A stretch of DNA of 64,000 nt from Streptomyces subrutilus (GTDB taxonomy: Bacteria; Actinomycetota; Actinomycetes; Streptomycetales; Streptomycetaceae): positions 2,294,001 to 2,358,000 of the forward strand of contig NZ_CP023701.1 of the NCBI RefSeq assembly GCF_008704535.1. Direction: 5' to 3'. The notes under the pieces were generated by a model. That model was not told the DNA's origin. It searched no databases and saw only the letters and a program-made list of their open reading frames with translations. Below are positions 36,630 through 44,308 of this stretch, in pieces. Within the stretch, counting starts at the first letter, position 1, and every line of letters starts with the position of its first letter. Made by a program: the position numbers and the translations under genes.

Positions 36630-37378
36630 TTCTTGCCCTCCCCTGCGGCCTTGCGCCGCTGCTGTGCCCTTGCCTGGCGGTGGTCGTACGGCCGTGCGGG
36701 CGCGCGTTCGCCCCGCACCTCCTCCAGGAGGGTGGTGATGGCAGCCATGATGACCTCGGTGGCCTCCTTGAGGACGTCCGGGGTCGGTTCCCTGTCGTAG
36801 TACGCGGACAGGTCCACGGGCGGACCGGCGAGCACCTGGAGCGTCTTGCGCGGGAACAGCCGGACCTTGTTCTCCTTCGCGTACGGCGGCATCGCGAGGT
36901 TCGCGCCCCACTGGGCCACGGGGATGACGGGGGCCCGGGTGATCAGCGCCACGCGGGCGGCGCCGGTCTTGCCGGCCATCGGCCACATGTCGGGATCGCG
37001 GGTGAGGGTGCCCTCGGGGTAAAAGGCCACGCATTCGCCGCGCTCGATCGCGGCCACGGCCGCCCGGAATGCGTCCAGGGCGTTGGTGCTCTCGCGGTAG
37101 ACGGGGATCTGCCCGGAACCGCGCAGGATCGCTCCGACAATGGGGACCTTGAAGAGGGCCGCCTTGGCGAGCAATCGGGGTACGCGTCCGGTGTTGTACT
37201 GGAAGTGCGCGTAGGAGAGCGGGTCCAGATACGAGTTGTGATTGACGGCGGTGATAAAACCGCCCTCGGCCGGAATGTGCTCCATTCCCCGCCAGTCCCG
37301 CTTGAAGAACACTGTCAGCGGCGGTTTCGCGATGACCGCAGCCAGGCGGTACCAGAAGCCGATTCTGCGGCGGGACAC
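36626..37378 (-). CDS. plsC: 1-acyl-sn-glycerol-3-phosphate acyltransferase (PlsC family)
   Basis: Membrane-associated acyltransferase. 250 residues from GTG at 37378, preceded by AGGAAGG seven bases upstream. The catalytic NHxxxxD motif is NHNSYLD near residue 43, the glycerol-phosphate-binding motif is FYPEGTLTRD near 112, and PVIPVAQWG near 145 is the third conserved block. Basic C-terminal tail. Coupled to gpsA and ddlA, giving an envelope-precursor cluster. Confidence 0.92.
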   Translation of the reverse strand: MSRRRIGFWYRLAAVIAKPPLTVFFKRDWRGMEHIPAEGGFITAVNHNSYLDPLSYAHFQYNTGRVPRLLAKAALFKVPIVGAILRGSGQIPVYRESTNALDAFRAAVAAIERGECVAFYPEGTLTRDPDMWPMAGKTGAARVALITRAPVIPVAQWGANLAMPPYAKENKVRLFPRKTLQVLAGPPVDLSAYYDREPTPDVLKEATEVIMAAITTLLEEVRGERAPARPYDHRQARAQQRRKAAGEGKK

Positions 37379-37620
37379 TCGGACACCTTCCTCTAGGACC
37401 GGTGCGCGGCTGGGGCACCTCGTCGGCCGGACAAGTGTGGCCCCGGGCCCGGTCTCTGTCGAGAACACCGTACGCCCCGCCCGCACTGCCGGTCCCCCGG
37501 GCCGCCCGGGCGGAGGCGACAATGGGCCGACACATGACCCGGCCATGACCCGACCATGGTCCGGGCCGTACCCGAGCGCACCGAGGGAAGGGGCCGGCCA
37601 CGAACGCCGTCTGGAGTCTG

Positions 37621-38424
37621 GTGGTCCCGCTCAAGCCCCTGGCGGTGGCCAAGAGCCGCCTCGCGGCGGCCGTGGGCGCGTCCCGCCCGGGGCTGGCGCT
37701 GGCCTTCGCCCAGGACACCGTCGCAGGGGCGCTGGCCTGCACCGCAGTCACGGATGTGGTGGTCGTCACGGACGACCGGACGGCCGCCGCGGAACTGACC
37801 CGGCTCGGGGCGCGCATCGTGCCGGACGCCCCCGGCGCGGGGCTCGACGCGGCGCTGGACCACGGGGCGCGCGCGGTGCGCGCGGCCCGGCCCCGCGCGG
37901 CGGTGGCCGCGCTGAACGCGGACCTGCCGGCCCTGCGGCCTTCCGAATTGCTACGGGTGCTCGATAACGCGGCGGCATTTCCCCGGGCATTTCTGGCGGA
38001 TGCCGCAGGAATCGGGACGACCCTGCTTTCCGCTGCTCCGGGCGTGGAATTGGGCCCCGCGTTCGGCGGCCGTTCCCGGGCCCGGCATTCGGCGTCGGGT
38101 GCGGTGGAAATCGCCCTGGCGGGGGTGGACAGCGTGCGCCGGGACGTGGACACGGCGGCGGACCTGCGCACGGCCCTGATCCTCGGTGTCGGGCGCCACA
38201 CGGCCCGATACAGTGCCCGTATGCAGGCGACCGCGTACACGTACGACTCCGAGACCCGCAGCGGCAGCGTGCTGCTGGACGACGGCACCCCGGTGCCCTT
38301 CGAGGCCCCGGCCTTCGACGCGGGCGGCCTGCGGCTGCTGCGGCCCGGGCAGCGGGTGCGGATCGAGACGGACGGCGAGGGCACGGGCCTGCGGATCACC
38401 CTGGTGACCCTGCAGACCTTCTGA
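37621..38424 (+). CDS. cofC: 2-phospho-L-lactate guanylyltransferase CofC with C-terminal extension
   Basis: Guanylyltransferase for coenzyme F420 synthesis. 267 residues from GTG at 37621; CofC proteins are usually near 210-220. VPLKPLAVAKSRLA at the start is the nucleotide-binding loop, and LNADLPALRPSELLRVL near residue 100 is the second hallmark. From about residue 201 (MQATAYTYDSETRSGSVLL) a 67-residue segment without counterpart in ordinary CofC follows in the same frame; its beta-rich pattern ending in RIETDGEGTGLRITLVTLQTF is OB/cold-shock-like. The N-terminus is uncertain because the first strand WSLVV lies upstream; an ACG at 37600 after GAGGGAAGGGG would include it. Separate genes in relatives are possible. 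Confidence 0.78.
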   Translation: MVPLKPLAVAKSRLAAAVGASRPGLALAFAQDTVAGALACTAVTDVVVVTDDRTAAAELTRLGARIVPDAPGAGLDAALDHGARAVRAARPRAAVAALNADLPALRPSELLRVLDNAAAFPRAFLADAAGIGTTLLSAAPGVELGPAFGGRSRARHSASGAVEIALAGVDSVRRDVDTAADLRTALILGVGRHTARYSARMQATAYTYDSETRSGSVLLDDGTPVPFEAPAFDAGGLRLLRPGQRVRIETDGEGTGLRITLVTLQTF

Positions 38425-38467
38425 CCTGCGCGTACGCCCCTTCCCGGGGTTCCTTGGACAGCACCGC

Positions 38468-38500
38468 GGGCCGGCTTCCCCCCGCAGGGGAAGCCGGCCC
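38468..38500. terminator. Bidirectional terminator between cofC and hupS
   Basis: GGGCCGGCTTCCCC pairs with GGGGAAGCCGGCCC over 14 bp around a five-base loop, between convergent stop codons. Confidence 0.8.
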
Positions 38501-38520
38501 GGCGCGTGTGACTCGTGCCC

Positions 38521-39204
38521 CTACTTCTTGCGGGCGGTGGTCTTCTTCGCGGTGGCCTTGCGCGTCGCCGTCTTCTTGGCGGGCGCCTTCGTCGCCGGGG
38601 TCGCCTTCTTGGCGGCCGGGGCGGTCTTCTTCGCGGTGGCGGTGGTCTTCTTCGCCGCCGGGGTCGCCTTCTTGGCCGCGGGCGTGGCCTTCTTCGCCGT
38701 GGCGGTGGCCTTCTTCGCGGTGGCCGTGCTCTTGACGGCCGCCTTCTTGGCGGTGGCGGAGGCCTTCTTGGCCGTGGTCTTCTTCGCGGTGGCCGTGCTC
38801 TTCACGGCCGCCTTCTTGGCGGTGGTGGCCTTCTTCGCGGCGGCCTTCTTGACCGTCGCGGAGGCACCGCCGGTGAGGCTGCCCTTGGGCGCCTTCTTCA
38901 CCGACACCTCGCCGCCCTTGGGCAGCTTCTTGGTGCCCGCGACCAGGTCCTTGAAGCCCTGGCCCGCACGGAAGCGGGGCACCGAGGTCTTCTTGACCCG
39001 GACGCGCTCTCCGGTCTGCGGGTTGCGGGCGTAACGGGCCGGACGGTCGACCTTCTCGAACGAGCCGAAGCCCGTGACCGAGACCCGGTCGCCCGCGACG
39101 GTAGCGCGGACGATGGCGTCCAGTACCGCGTCGACAGCGTCCGCGGCCTGCTGACGGCCGCCCAGCTTGTCGGCAATCGCTTCTACGAGCTGCGCCTTGT
39201 TCAA
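38521..39204 (-). CDS. hupS: HU-type nucleoid protein with lysine-rich tail (HupS)
   Basis: 227 residues. HU fold at about 1-95 (MNKAQLVEAIADKLGG, VTGFGSFEKVDRPARYARNPQTGE and the arm KKTSVPRFRAGQGFKDLV), then about 120 residues of AxKK repeats, including two copies of KKAAVKSTATAKK, resembling histone H1. In S. coelicolor the fused HupS acts during sporulation nucleoid compaction. The TTG at 39204, behind GGGGAAG, gives the standard MNKAQ start; an ATG at 39246 would add 14 atypical residues. Tandem repeats may cause length polymorphism between strains. Confidence 0.93.
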   Translation of the reverse strand: MNKAQLVEAIADKLGGRQQAADAVDAVLDAIVRATVAGDRVSVTGFGSFEKVDRPARYARNPQTGERVRVKKTSVPRFRAGQGFKDLVAGTKKLPKGGEVSVKKAPKGSLTGGASATVKKAAAKKATTAKKAAVKSTATAKKTTAKKASATAKKAAVKSTATAKKATATAKKATPAAKKATPAAKKTTATAKKTAPAAKKATPATKAPAKKTATRKATAKKTTARKK

Positions 39205-39349
39205 CGTCTTCCCCTTCGGAGACTTCGCCAGAACGAATGTGTTCAAGCTTATTTCGCACGTTAGGCGGATATATACCGCAAATCAAACACGAAACGGGCT
39301 AATCACCCTAGTGCCGCAACGCTGTAGGCCGTTACGGAGTTCCTTCGCA

Positions 39350-39577
39350 TCAGTCGCCTTCAGGGAATCGACCCTCGTCGAGGTCCTTCATCAACCTGTC
39401 CAGGCGCCTTGCCGCATCGGCGAGATCGTGCTTCGCCGCGGCCGTGACGACCAACAGCTTCCGGGACAGCGCCATCCTTACGCCCTCCGGGACTTGCAGT
39501 GAGCGCACCCTTGTGTGTGCTTCTTTCAGCCGGTCCGCGACGAGCCCGTAGAGCTCAAGTTGACTGTCGCGTTCCAT
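39350..39577 (-). CDS. Small conserved protein of unknown function
   Basis: 75 residues from ATG (MERDSQLELYGLVADRLKEA). Predicted all-helical and charged, with the segment RMALSRKLLVVTAAAKHDLADAARRLDRLMKDLDEG filling most of the second half. No motif recognised. It lies between the leuCD terminator and hupS, on the same strand as both, and in S. coelicolor a similar gene occupies the same slot as far as I recall. An in-frame extension to 39628 has no ribosome site. Confidence 0.7.
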   Translation of the reverse strand: MERDSQLELYGLVADRLKEAHTRVRSLQVPEGVRMALSRKLLVVTAAAKHDLADAARRLDRLMKDLDEGRFPEGD

Positions 39578-39632
39578 GCACAGATTGTGCCATCTGGGGC
39601 GAGTTGTCGCCTCATGGGGCCTCAACACACAG

Positions 39633-39664
39633 CTGTGCCCCCCACCGGAAGGTGGGGGGCACAG
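39633..39664 (-). terminator. Terminator after leuCD
   Basis: CTGTGCCCCCCACC pairs with GGTGGGGGGCACAG over 14 bp around GGAA, 51 bases past the leuD stop codon. Confidence 0.8.
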
Positions 39665-39714
39665 TGTCCTCTATGGGGTCGCCCTATGGCGAATAAGCGC
39701 TGATCAGGCTGGAA

Positions 39715-40308
39715 TCAGACCCGAATCGTGCGGGGCTTGAAGACGGGCCGGGTGCTTTCGTAGGTCGCGATGTCCGCTTCGTTCTGAAGGGTGAGGGAGA
39801 TGTCGTCCAGCCCCTCCAGGAGCCTCCAGCGCGCGTTGTCGTCCAGCTCGAACTCCGCGACGACGCCCTCGGCTCGCACCTGGCGGTCGACCAGGTCGAC
39901 GGTGATCTCGGCGGTCGGGTCGGCCTCGGTCAGCTTCCACAGCCGCTCGACCGTCTCCTGCGGGAGCACCACGGTCAGCAGACCGTTCTTCAGCGAGTTG
40001 CCGCGGAAGATGTCGGCGAAGCGGGAGGAGATGACCGTCTTGAAGCCGAAGTTCTGCAGGGCCCAGACGGCGTGCTCGCGCGAGGAGCCGGTGCCGAAGT
40101 CGGGTCCGGCCACGAGCACCGTGGCGCCCGCGCGCTCCGGGCGGTTCGTGACGAACTCCGGGTCCTTGCGCCAGGCCTCGAAGAGCCCGTCCTCGAACCC
40201 GTCACGGGTGATCTTCTTGAGCCAGTGGGCCGGGATGATCTGGTCGGTGTCGACGTTGCTGCGGCGCAGCGGCACGGCCCGGCCGGTGTGGGTGGTGAAG
40301 GCTTCCAT
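39715..40308 (-). CDS. leuD: 3-isopropylmalate dehydratase small subunit
   Basis: Small (swivel domain) subunit of isopropylmalate isomerase in leucine synthesis, 197 residues from [20 protein letters not shown] near residues 16-33 and [21 protein letters not shown] near 68-88 are the substrate-binding loops. Starts three bases after the leuC stop. Confidence 0.96.
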   Translation of the reverse strand: MEAFTTHTGRAVPLRRSNVDTDQIIPAHWLKKITRDGFEDGLFEAWRKDPEFVTNRPERAGATVLVAGPDFGTGSSREHAVWALQNFGFKTVISSRFADIFRGNSLKNGLLTVVLPQETVERLWKLTEADPTAEITVDLVDRQVRAEGVVAEFELDDNARWRLLEGLDDISLTLQNEADIATYESTRPVFKPRTIRV

Positions 40309-40311
40309 GGT

Positions 40312-41745
40312 TCAGACTCCGGAGGGGGCGGGATCGGCCGAGTTGGCGGTCAGGTCGGCGGGAGAGGCCAGATGGCCCAGTACAGCGGTGGCGGCGGCCA
40401 CCTGCGGGGAGACCAGATGGGTGCGTCCGCCCTTGCCCTGCCGGCCCTCGAAGTTGCGGTTGGAGGTGGACGCGGAGCGCTCGCCGGGAGCGAGTTGGTC
40501 GGGGTTCATGCCCAGGCACATGGAGCAGCCCGCGTGCCGCCATTCGGCGCCGGCCTCCTTGAAGACCTTGTCCAGGCCCTCTTCCACGGCCTGGAGGGCG
40601 ACCCGAACCGAGCCGGGGACGACCAGCATCCGTACGCCGTCGGCGACTTTGCGGCCGTCGATGATGCCGGCCACGGCGCGCAGGTCCTCGATGCGGCCGT
40701 TGGTGCAGGAACCTACGAAGACGGTGTCGACGGTGATGTCGCGCAGCGGCTGTCCGGCGGTCAACCCCATGTACTCCAGGGCCTTTTCGGCGGCCAGGCG
40801 CTCCGAAGCGTCCTCGTACGAAGCGGGATCGGGGACGTTGGCCGACAGCGGCAGGCCCTGGCCCGGGTTGGTGCCCCAGGTGACGAACGGGGAGAGCGTG
40901 GTGCCGTCGATGACGACCTCGGCGTCGAAGACCGCGTCGTCGTCGGTGCGCAGCGTCTTCCAGTACGCGACGGCCGCGTCCCAGTCCTCGCCGGTGGGGG
41001 CGTGGTCGCGGCCCCGCAGGTAGTCGAAGGTCGTCTCGTCGGGGGCGATCATGCCCGCGCGGGCGCCGGCCTCGATGGACATGTTGCAGATGGTCATGCG
41101 GGCTTCCATCGAGAGCTTCTCGACGGCCTCGCCGCGGTACTCCAGGATGTAGCCCTGGCCGCCGCCGGTGCCGATCCGGGCGATGATGGCCAGGATCAGG
41201 TCCTTGGCGGTCACGCCGTCGGCCAGCGCGCCGGTGACGGTGATCGCCATCGTCTTGGGGCGGGCCAGGGGCAGGGTCTGGGTGGCCAGCACGTGCTCGA
41301 CCTGGCTGGTGCCGATGCCGAAGGCCAGCGCGCCGAACGCGCCGTGCGTGGAGGTGTGCGAGTCGCCGCAGACCACGGTGGTGCCGGGCTGGGTCAGGCC
41401 CAGCTGCGGTCCCACGACGTGGACGACGCCCTGCTCGACGTCGCCGAGCGAGTGCAGGCGGACGCCGAACTCGGCGCAGTTCGCCCGCAGCGTCTCCAGC
41501 TGGGCCCGGGAGACCGGGTCGGCGATCGGCTTGTCGATGTCGAGGGTGGGGGTGTTGTGGTCCTCGGTCGCGATGGTGAGGTCGAGGCGCCGGACCGGGC
41601 GGCCCGCCTGGCGCAGGCCCTCGAAGGCCTGCGGGCTGGTCACCTCGTGCAGCAGGTGCAGATCGATGAAGAGGAGATCGGGCTCGCCCTCGGCGCGCCG
41701 GACGACATGGTCGTCCCAGACCTTCTCCGCGAGTGTCCTACCCAT
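40312..41745 (-). CDS. leuC: 3-isopropylmalate dehydratase large subunit
   Basis: Aconitase-superfamily Fe-S subunit. 477 residues from ATG ([15 protein letters not shown]) with GGAGGGAAAGCG upstream. The three cluster cysteines lie in [20 protein letters not shown] (near 135), [13 protein letters not shown] (near 350) and [11 protein letters not shown] (near 410). Forms leuCD with the next gene. In Streptomyces, the divergent regulator NdgR is known to control leuCD. Confidence 0.96.
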   Translation of the reverse strand: MGRTLAEKVWDDHVVRRAEGEPDLLFIDLHLLHEVTSPQAFEGLRQAGRPVRRLDLTIATEDHNTPTLDIDKPIADPVSRAQLETLRANCAEFGVRLHSLGDVEQGVVHVVGPQLGLTQPGTTVVCGDSHTSTHGAFGALAFGIGTSQVEHVLATQTLPLARPKTMAITVTGALADGVTAKDLILAIIARIGTGGGQGYILEYRGEAVEKLSMEARMTICNMSIEAGARAGMIAPDETTFDYLRGRDHAPTGEDWDAAVAYWKTLRTDDDAVFDAEVVIDGTTLSPFVTWGTNPGQGLPLSANVPDPASYEDASERLAAEKALEYMGLTAGQPLRDITVDTVFVGSCTNGRIEDLRAVAGIIDGRKVADGVRMLVVPGSVRVALQAVEEGLDKVFKEAGAEWRHAGCSMCLGMNPDQLAPGERSASTSNRNFEGRQGKGGRTHLVSPQVAAATAVLGHLASPADLTANSADPAPSGV

Positions 41746-41929
41746 CGCTTTCCCTCCGGCCGGCCGGTTGCGCCGGCGCTTCATAGAGACCTGTTGCGCC
41801 TGATCGCCCGTACCCCACGTCCCGGACGACGGCTCGGACCCAGTGGTTCGTGGACCCGCACATACAGACTCGCTCGTTCTTGGAAAAATTGAACTTGCGT
41901 TTCACAGTGTGAGACGCGAATATCGTTTC
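41746..41929. promoter_or_regulatory. leuC-ndgR divergent region with operator candidate
   Basis: 184 bases. CGTTTCACA-G-TGTGAGACG (41898-41916) is an inverted repeat with 9-base arms and one mismatch, 14 bases before the ndgR ATG and about 150 before leuC. It is the likely NdgR operator controlling both directions. On the leuC side a short frame beginning [13 protein letters not shown] overlaps the leuC start; it has no clear ribosome site and few Leu codons, so a leucine attenuator is not claimed. Confidence 0.55.
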
Positions 41930-42646
41930 ATGGACAACTCTAGCGGCGTCGGCGTTCTCGACAAGGCAGCTCTGGTACTGAGCGCACTGGAGTCCGGTCC
42001 GGCCACCCTCGCCGGGCTGGTCGCGGCGACAGGGCTCGCACGACCCACGGCGCATCGCCTTGCCGTGGCTTTGGAACACCACCGGATGGTGGCGAGGGAC
42101 ATGCAGGGCCGGTTCATCCTCGGACCGCGGCTGGCGGAGCTCGCCGCCGCGGCCGGCGAGGACCGCCTGCTGGCCACGGCGGGACCGGTACTCACCCACC
42201 TGCGGGACGTGACGGGGGAGAGCGCGCAGCTCTACCGCCGTCAGGGAGACATGCGCATCTGCGTGGCGGCCGCCGAGCGGCTGTCCGGCCTGCGGGACAC
42301 CGTGCCCGTGGGCTCGACCCTCCCGATGAAGGCCGGTTCGGCCGCGCAGATCCTGATGGCCTGGGAGGAGCCCGAGCGGCTCCACCGCGGGCTCCAAGGC
42401 GCGCGCTTCACGGCGACGGCGCTCTCCGGCGTACGGCGCCGCGGCTGGGCCCAGTCGATCGGCGAGCGGGAGCCCGGCGTGGCCTCCGTCTCGGCGCCGG
42501 TGCGCGGGCCCTCGAACCGCGTGGTGGCCTCGGTGTCGGTCTCCGGTCCGATCGAGCGGCTCACCCGCCACCCGGGCCGGATGCACGCCCAGGCCGTCAT
42601 CGACGCGGCCGCCCGCCTCACCGAGGCCCTGCGCCGCACCGGCTGA
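41930..42646 (+). CDS. ndgR: IclR-family regulator NdgR
   Basis: 238-residue regulator, the same length as S. coelicolor NdgR, which controls leucine and methionine/cysteine metabolism and antibiotic production. N-terminal winged helix-turn-helix at about residues 10-65 (LAGLVAATGLARPTAHRLAVALEHHRMV) and an IclR effector domain at about 80-235 (LPMKAGSAAQILMAWEEPE; SVSAPVRGPSNRVVASVSVSGP). ATG start. Adjacent and divergent to leuCD, its best-known targets. Confidence 0.93.
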   Translation: MDNSSGVGVLDKAALVLSALESGPATLAGLVAATGLARPTAHRLAVALEHHRMVARDMQGRFILGPRLAELAAAAGEDRLLATAGPVLTHLRDVTGESAQLYRRQGDMRICVAAAERLSGLRDTVPVGSTLPMKAGSAAQILMAWEEPERLHRGLQGARFTATALSGVRRRGWAQSIGEREPGVASVSAPVRGPSNRVVASVSVSGPIERLTRHPGRMHAQAVIDAAARLTEALRRTG

Positions 42647-42787
42647 CCCTTCCCTCCGTCCAGCCTCCACTCCCCCGGGCCGGGGGCGCGTACGACGCCG
42701 CACACGTCCGAACACGCGCCTCCCGGCCCGCACTTGTACCCGCGGGCCCGCGCGCCGGCCGGCTCCGGCCCGCCCGCGCGGACATGA

Positions 42788-42826
42788 CGAAGAGGCCCTC
42801 CGCGATGATCGCGGAGGGCCTCTTCG
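42788..42826. terminator. Bidirectional terminator between ndgR and the tRNA cluster
   Basis: CGAAGAGGCCCTCCGCG (42788-42804) and its exact complement (42810-42826) with a five-base loop. It ends six bases from the last tRNA-Glu and also follows ndgR. Confidence 0.85.
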
Positions 42827-42831
42827 ATGCG

Positions 42832-42904
42832 TACCCCCGACCGGATTCGAACCGGCGCTACCGCCTTGAGAGGGCGGCGTGCTAGGCCGCTACACAACGG
42901 GGGC
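42832..42904 (-). tRNA. tRNA-Glu (CTC)
   Basis: 73-base cloverleaf. Acceptor stem GCCCCCG with CGGGGGT, anticodon loop CTCTCAA, T arm GGTTCGAATCC. CCA is not encoded. One of three identical copies in this cluster. Confidence 0.97.
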
Positions 42905-42928
42905 TAGCTGGTGGTGCTGTGTGATGCG

Positions 42929-43000
42929 CTGGGCTACCAGGACTCGAACCTAGAATAAGGGAACCAGAAACCCTCGTGTTGCCAATTACACTATAGCCCA
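42929..43000 (-). tRNA. tRNA-Gln (CTG)
   Basis: 72-base cloverleaf with acceptor TGGGCTA/TAGCCCA, anticodon CTG and discriminator G, typical of glutamine tRNA. It differs from the second copy only by the 5-68 pair (C-G here, G-C there). Confidence 0.97.
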
Positions 43001-43001
43001 A

Positions 43002-43017
43002 AGTGGTCTAGACCAGA
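43002..43017. promoter_or_regulatory. DasR-responsive-element-like palindrome
   Basis: AGTGGTCTAGACCAGA matches 15 of 16 positions of the dre consensus A(C/G)TGGTCTAGACCA(C/G)T, with the perfect core TGGTCTAGACCA at 43004-43015. It sits in the spacer between tRNA-Glu and tRNA-Gln, two bases upstream of the tRNA-Gln 5' end. DasR is the GlcNAc-responsive GntR regulator of Streptomyces. Binding here is inferred. Confidence 0.65.
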
Positions 43018-43024
43018 CCAACAG

Positions 43025-43097
43025 TACCCCCGACCGGATTCGAACCGGCGCTACCGCCTTGAGAGGGCGGCGTGCTAGGCCGCTACACAACGGGGGC
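43025..43097 (-). tRNA. tRNA-Glu (CTC)
   Basis: Sequence identical to the copy at 42832-42904, anticodon CTC. Follows its neighbour after a 61-base spacer; the DasR-like site lies between it and the next tRNA-Gln. Confidence 0.97.
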
Positions 43098-43158
43098 CCT
43101 AGCGATCCTGCATCAAGACGTCCGGGTGCGACCCTGGAGATCTCGCGGGAAGGATCTG

Positions 43159-43231
43159 TACCCCCGACCGGATTCGAACCGGCGCTACCGCCTTGAGAGG
43201 GCGGCGTGCTAGGCCGCTACACAACGGGGGC
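43159..43231 (-). tRNA. tRNA-Glu (CTC)
   Basis: Third identical 73-base copy, anticodon CTC. Lies 29 bases downstream of the first tRNA-Gln of the cluster. Confidence 0.97.
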
Positions 43232-43260
43232 AAAGCACTGCGTTTACTGCTTGTACTGCG

Positions 43261-43332
43261 CTGGGGTACCAGGACTCGAACCTAGAATAAGGGAACCAGA
43301 AACCCTCGTGTTGCCAATTACACTATACCCCA
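43261..43332 (-). tRNA. tRNA-Gln (CTG)
   Basis: 72-base glutamine tRNA, acceptor TGGGGTA/TACCCCA, anticodon CTG, discriminator G. First tRNA of the cluster in transcription order. A hairpin lies nine bases upstream, so the cluster promoter is not obvious. Confidence 0.97.
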
Positions 43333-43340
43333 CCAAAAGT

Positions 43341-43358
43341 CAACCCCTTGTCGGGGTT
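43341..43358 (-). terminator. Hairpin after the HAD hydrolase gene
   Basis: AACCCC (43342-43347) pairs with GGGGTT (43353-43358) around TTGTC; read on the minus strand it is followed by GACTTTT. It lies about 60 bases past the HAD stop and just before the tRNA cluster. Confidence 0.5.
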
Positions 43359-43418
43359 TTCCTTCGGGTGGCGCCTCCGTCCGGCCTTTCGGCCCGCTCC
43401 GGCGGCGCAGAAAGAACA

Positions 43419-44147
43419 TTACCGGATGCCCGACCGTGCTCCAAAACGGGTATCGCCTGCCAGCAGCGGCGGAAGCCGGTCGAGGCCCCCGATGCGGTGG
43501 ACGCCGTCGGGACCCGGTCCGCGCAGGCCGTCGCGGTCCAGCCAGATCGCCAGCAGCCCGGCGTCCCGGGCGCCCCGGGCGTCGATCTCCGGCTGGTCCC
43601 CCACGTACGCCACCTCCCCCGGCGGCAGTCCGAGCGCCTCGCAGGCCGCGAGGAAGGCGGCTGCCTCGGGCTTGCTCACGCCGAGCTCCGCGGCGCAGAC
43701 CAGCACGTCGAAGCGGTCGCGCAGGCCGAGGTGGCGCAGCTTGGGGTCCTGGTTGGCGACGGAGGAGTTGGAGAGGATCCCGTGTCGGTAGCCGGCGGCG
43801 AGGGCATCCAGTACGGGCACCACGTCGGGGAAGAGCGCCCAGGCGGCCTTGTAGTGCTCGACGTAGCGGTCGAACCAGGCGTCCGCCGCGCGGTCGCCCA
43901 GGGCGGGCGCGTCGAGGAAGTCGCGCACCCGGTCGCGGCGCTGGCCCTGGAACCCGACCTCGCCGGCGGCGAACCGGGCCCAGTGCCGCTCGGTGATCTC
44001 CCGCCACCGGGCCAGCGCCCCGGCGGGGGTCCCGAACCGTGTGCCCTCCCCCAGCGCCTCAAGCTGCCGCACGAGCCCGGTGGCGTCGGCGCCGGTGTAG
44101 TCGAAGAGGGTGTCGTCGATGTCCCACAACACGGCACGGATCGGCAT
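43419..44147 (-). CDS. HAD-family hydrolase
   Basis: 242-residue phosphatase-like protein from ATG at 44147 (an extension to 44240 lacks a start site). HAD motif I is WDIDDTLFDYTGA (nucleophile Asp near residue 9), motif II LSNSS near 117, motif III lysine in GVSKPEAAAF near 147, and motif IV YVGDQPEIDARGARDAG near 175. The cap domain at about 18-95 resembles the haloacid dehalogenase/YjjG-type class. Substrate unknown. It follows gltX, separated by a strong terminator. Confidence 0.85.
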   Translation of the reverse strand: MPIRAVLWDIDDTLFDYTGADATGLVRQLEALGEGTRFGTPAGALARWREITERHWARFAAGEVGFQGQRRDRVRDFLDAPALGDRAADAWFDRYVEHYKAAWALFPDVVPVLDALAAGYRHGILSNSSVANQDPKLRHLGLRDRFDVLVCAAELGVSKPEAAAFLAACEALGLPPGEVAYVGDQPEIDARGARDAGLLAIWLDRDGLRGPGPDGVHRIGGLDRLPPLLAGDTRFGARSGIR

Positions 44148-44241
44148 GGGACCGAGCCTACGCCGGGGGGCGGGCCGCGGTGGGCGGGAGGGGGAAGTCC
44201 GCCGGGAGGCGGGCCCGGCCCGGTGCGCGGGTCCCGGCACG

Positions 44242-44284
44242 CCGCGGGGGGCGGGCGCCGGAGTGCGGCGCCCGCCCCCCGCGG
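44242..44284 (-). terminator. Terminator after gltX
   Basis: Perfect 19-bp stem: 44242-44260 (starting CCGCGGGGGGCGGG) with 44266-44284, five-base loop, 24 bases past the gltX stop. Confidence 0.85.
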
Positions 44285-44308
44285 GACGTGGGTACGAAGC
44301 GGGCGGGG

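Noticed and set aside
41746..41897. Leucine attenuator before leuC
   Set aside because: The short upstream frame has only one Leu codon, no ribosome site and no terminator.
43261..43343. Promoter TTGACT-n17-TAATTG inside the first tRNA-Gln
   Set aside because: The -10 match is weak and is fixed tRNA sequence, so chance is likely.
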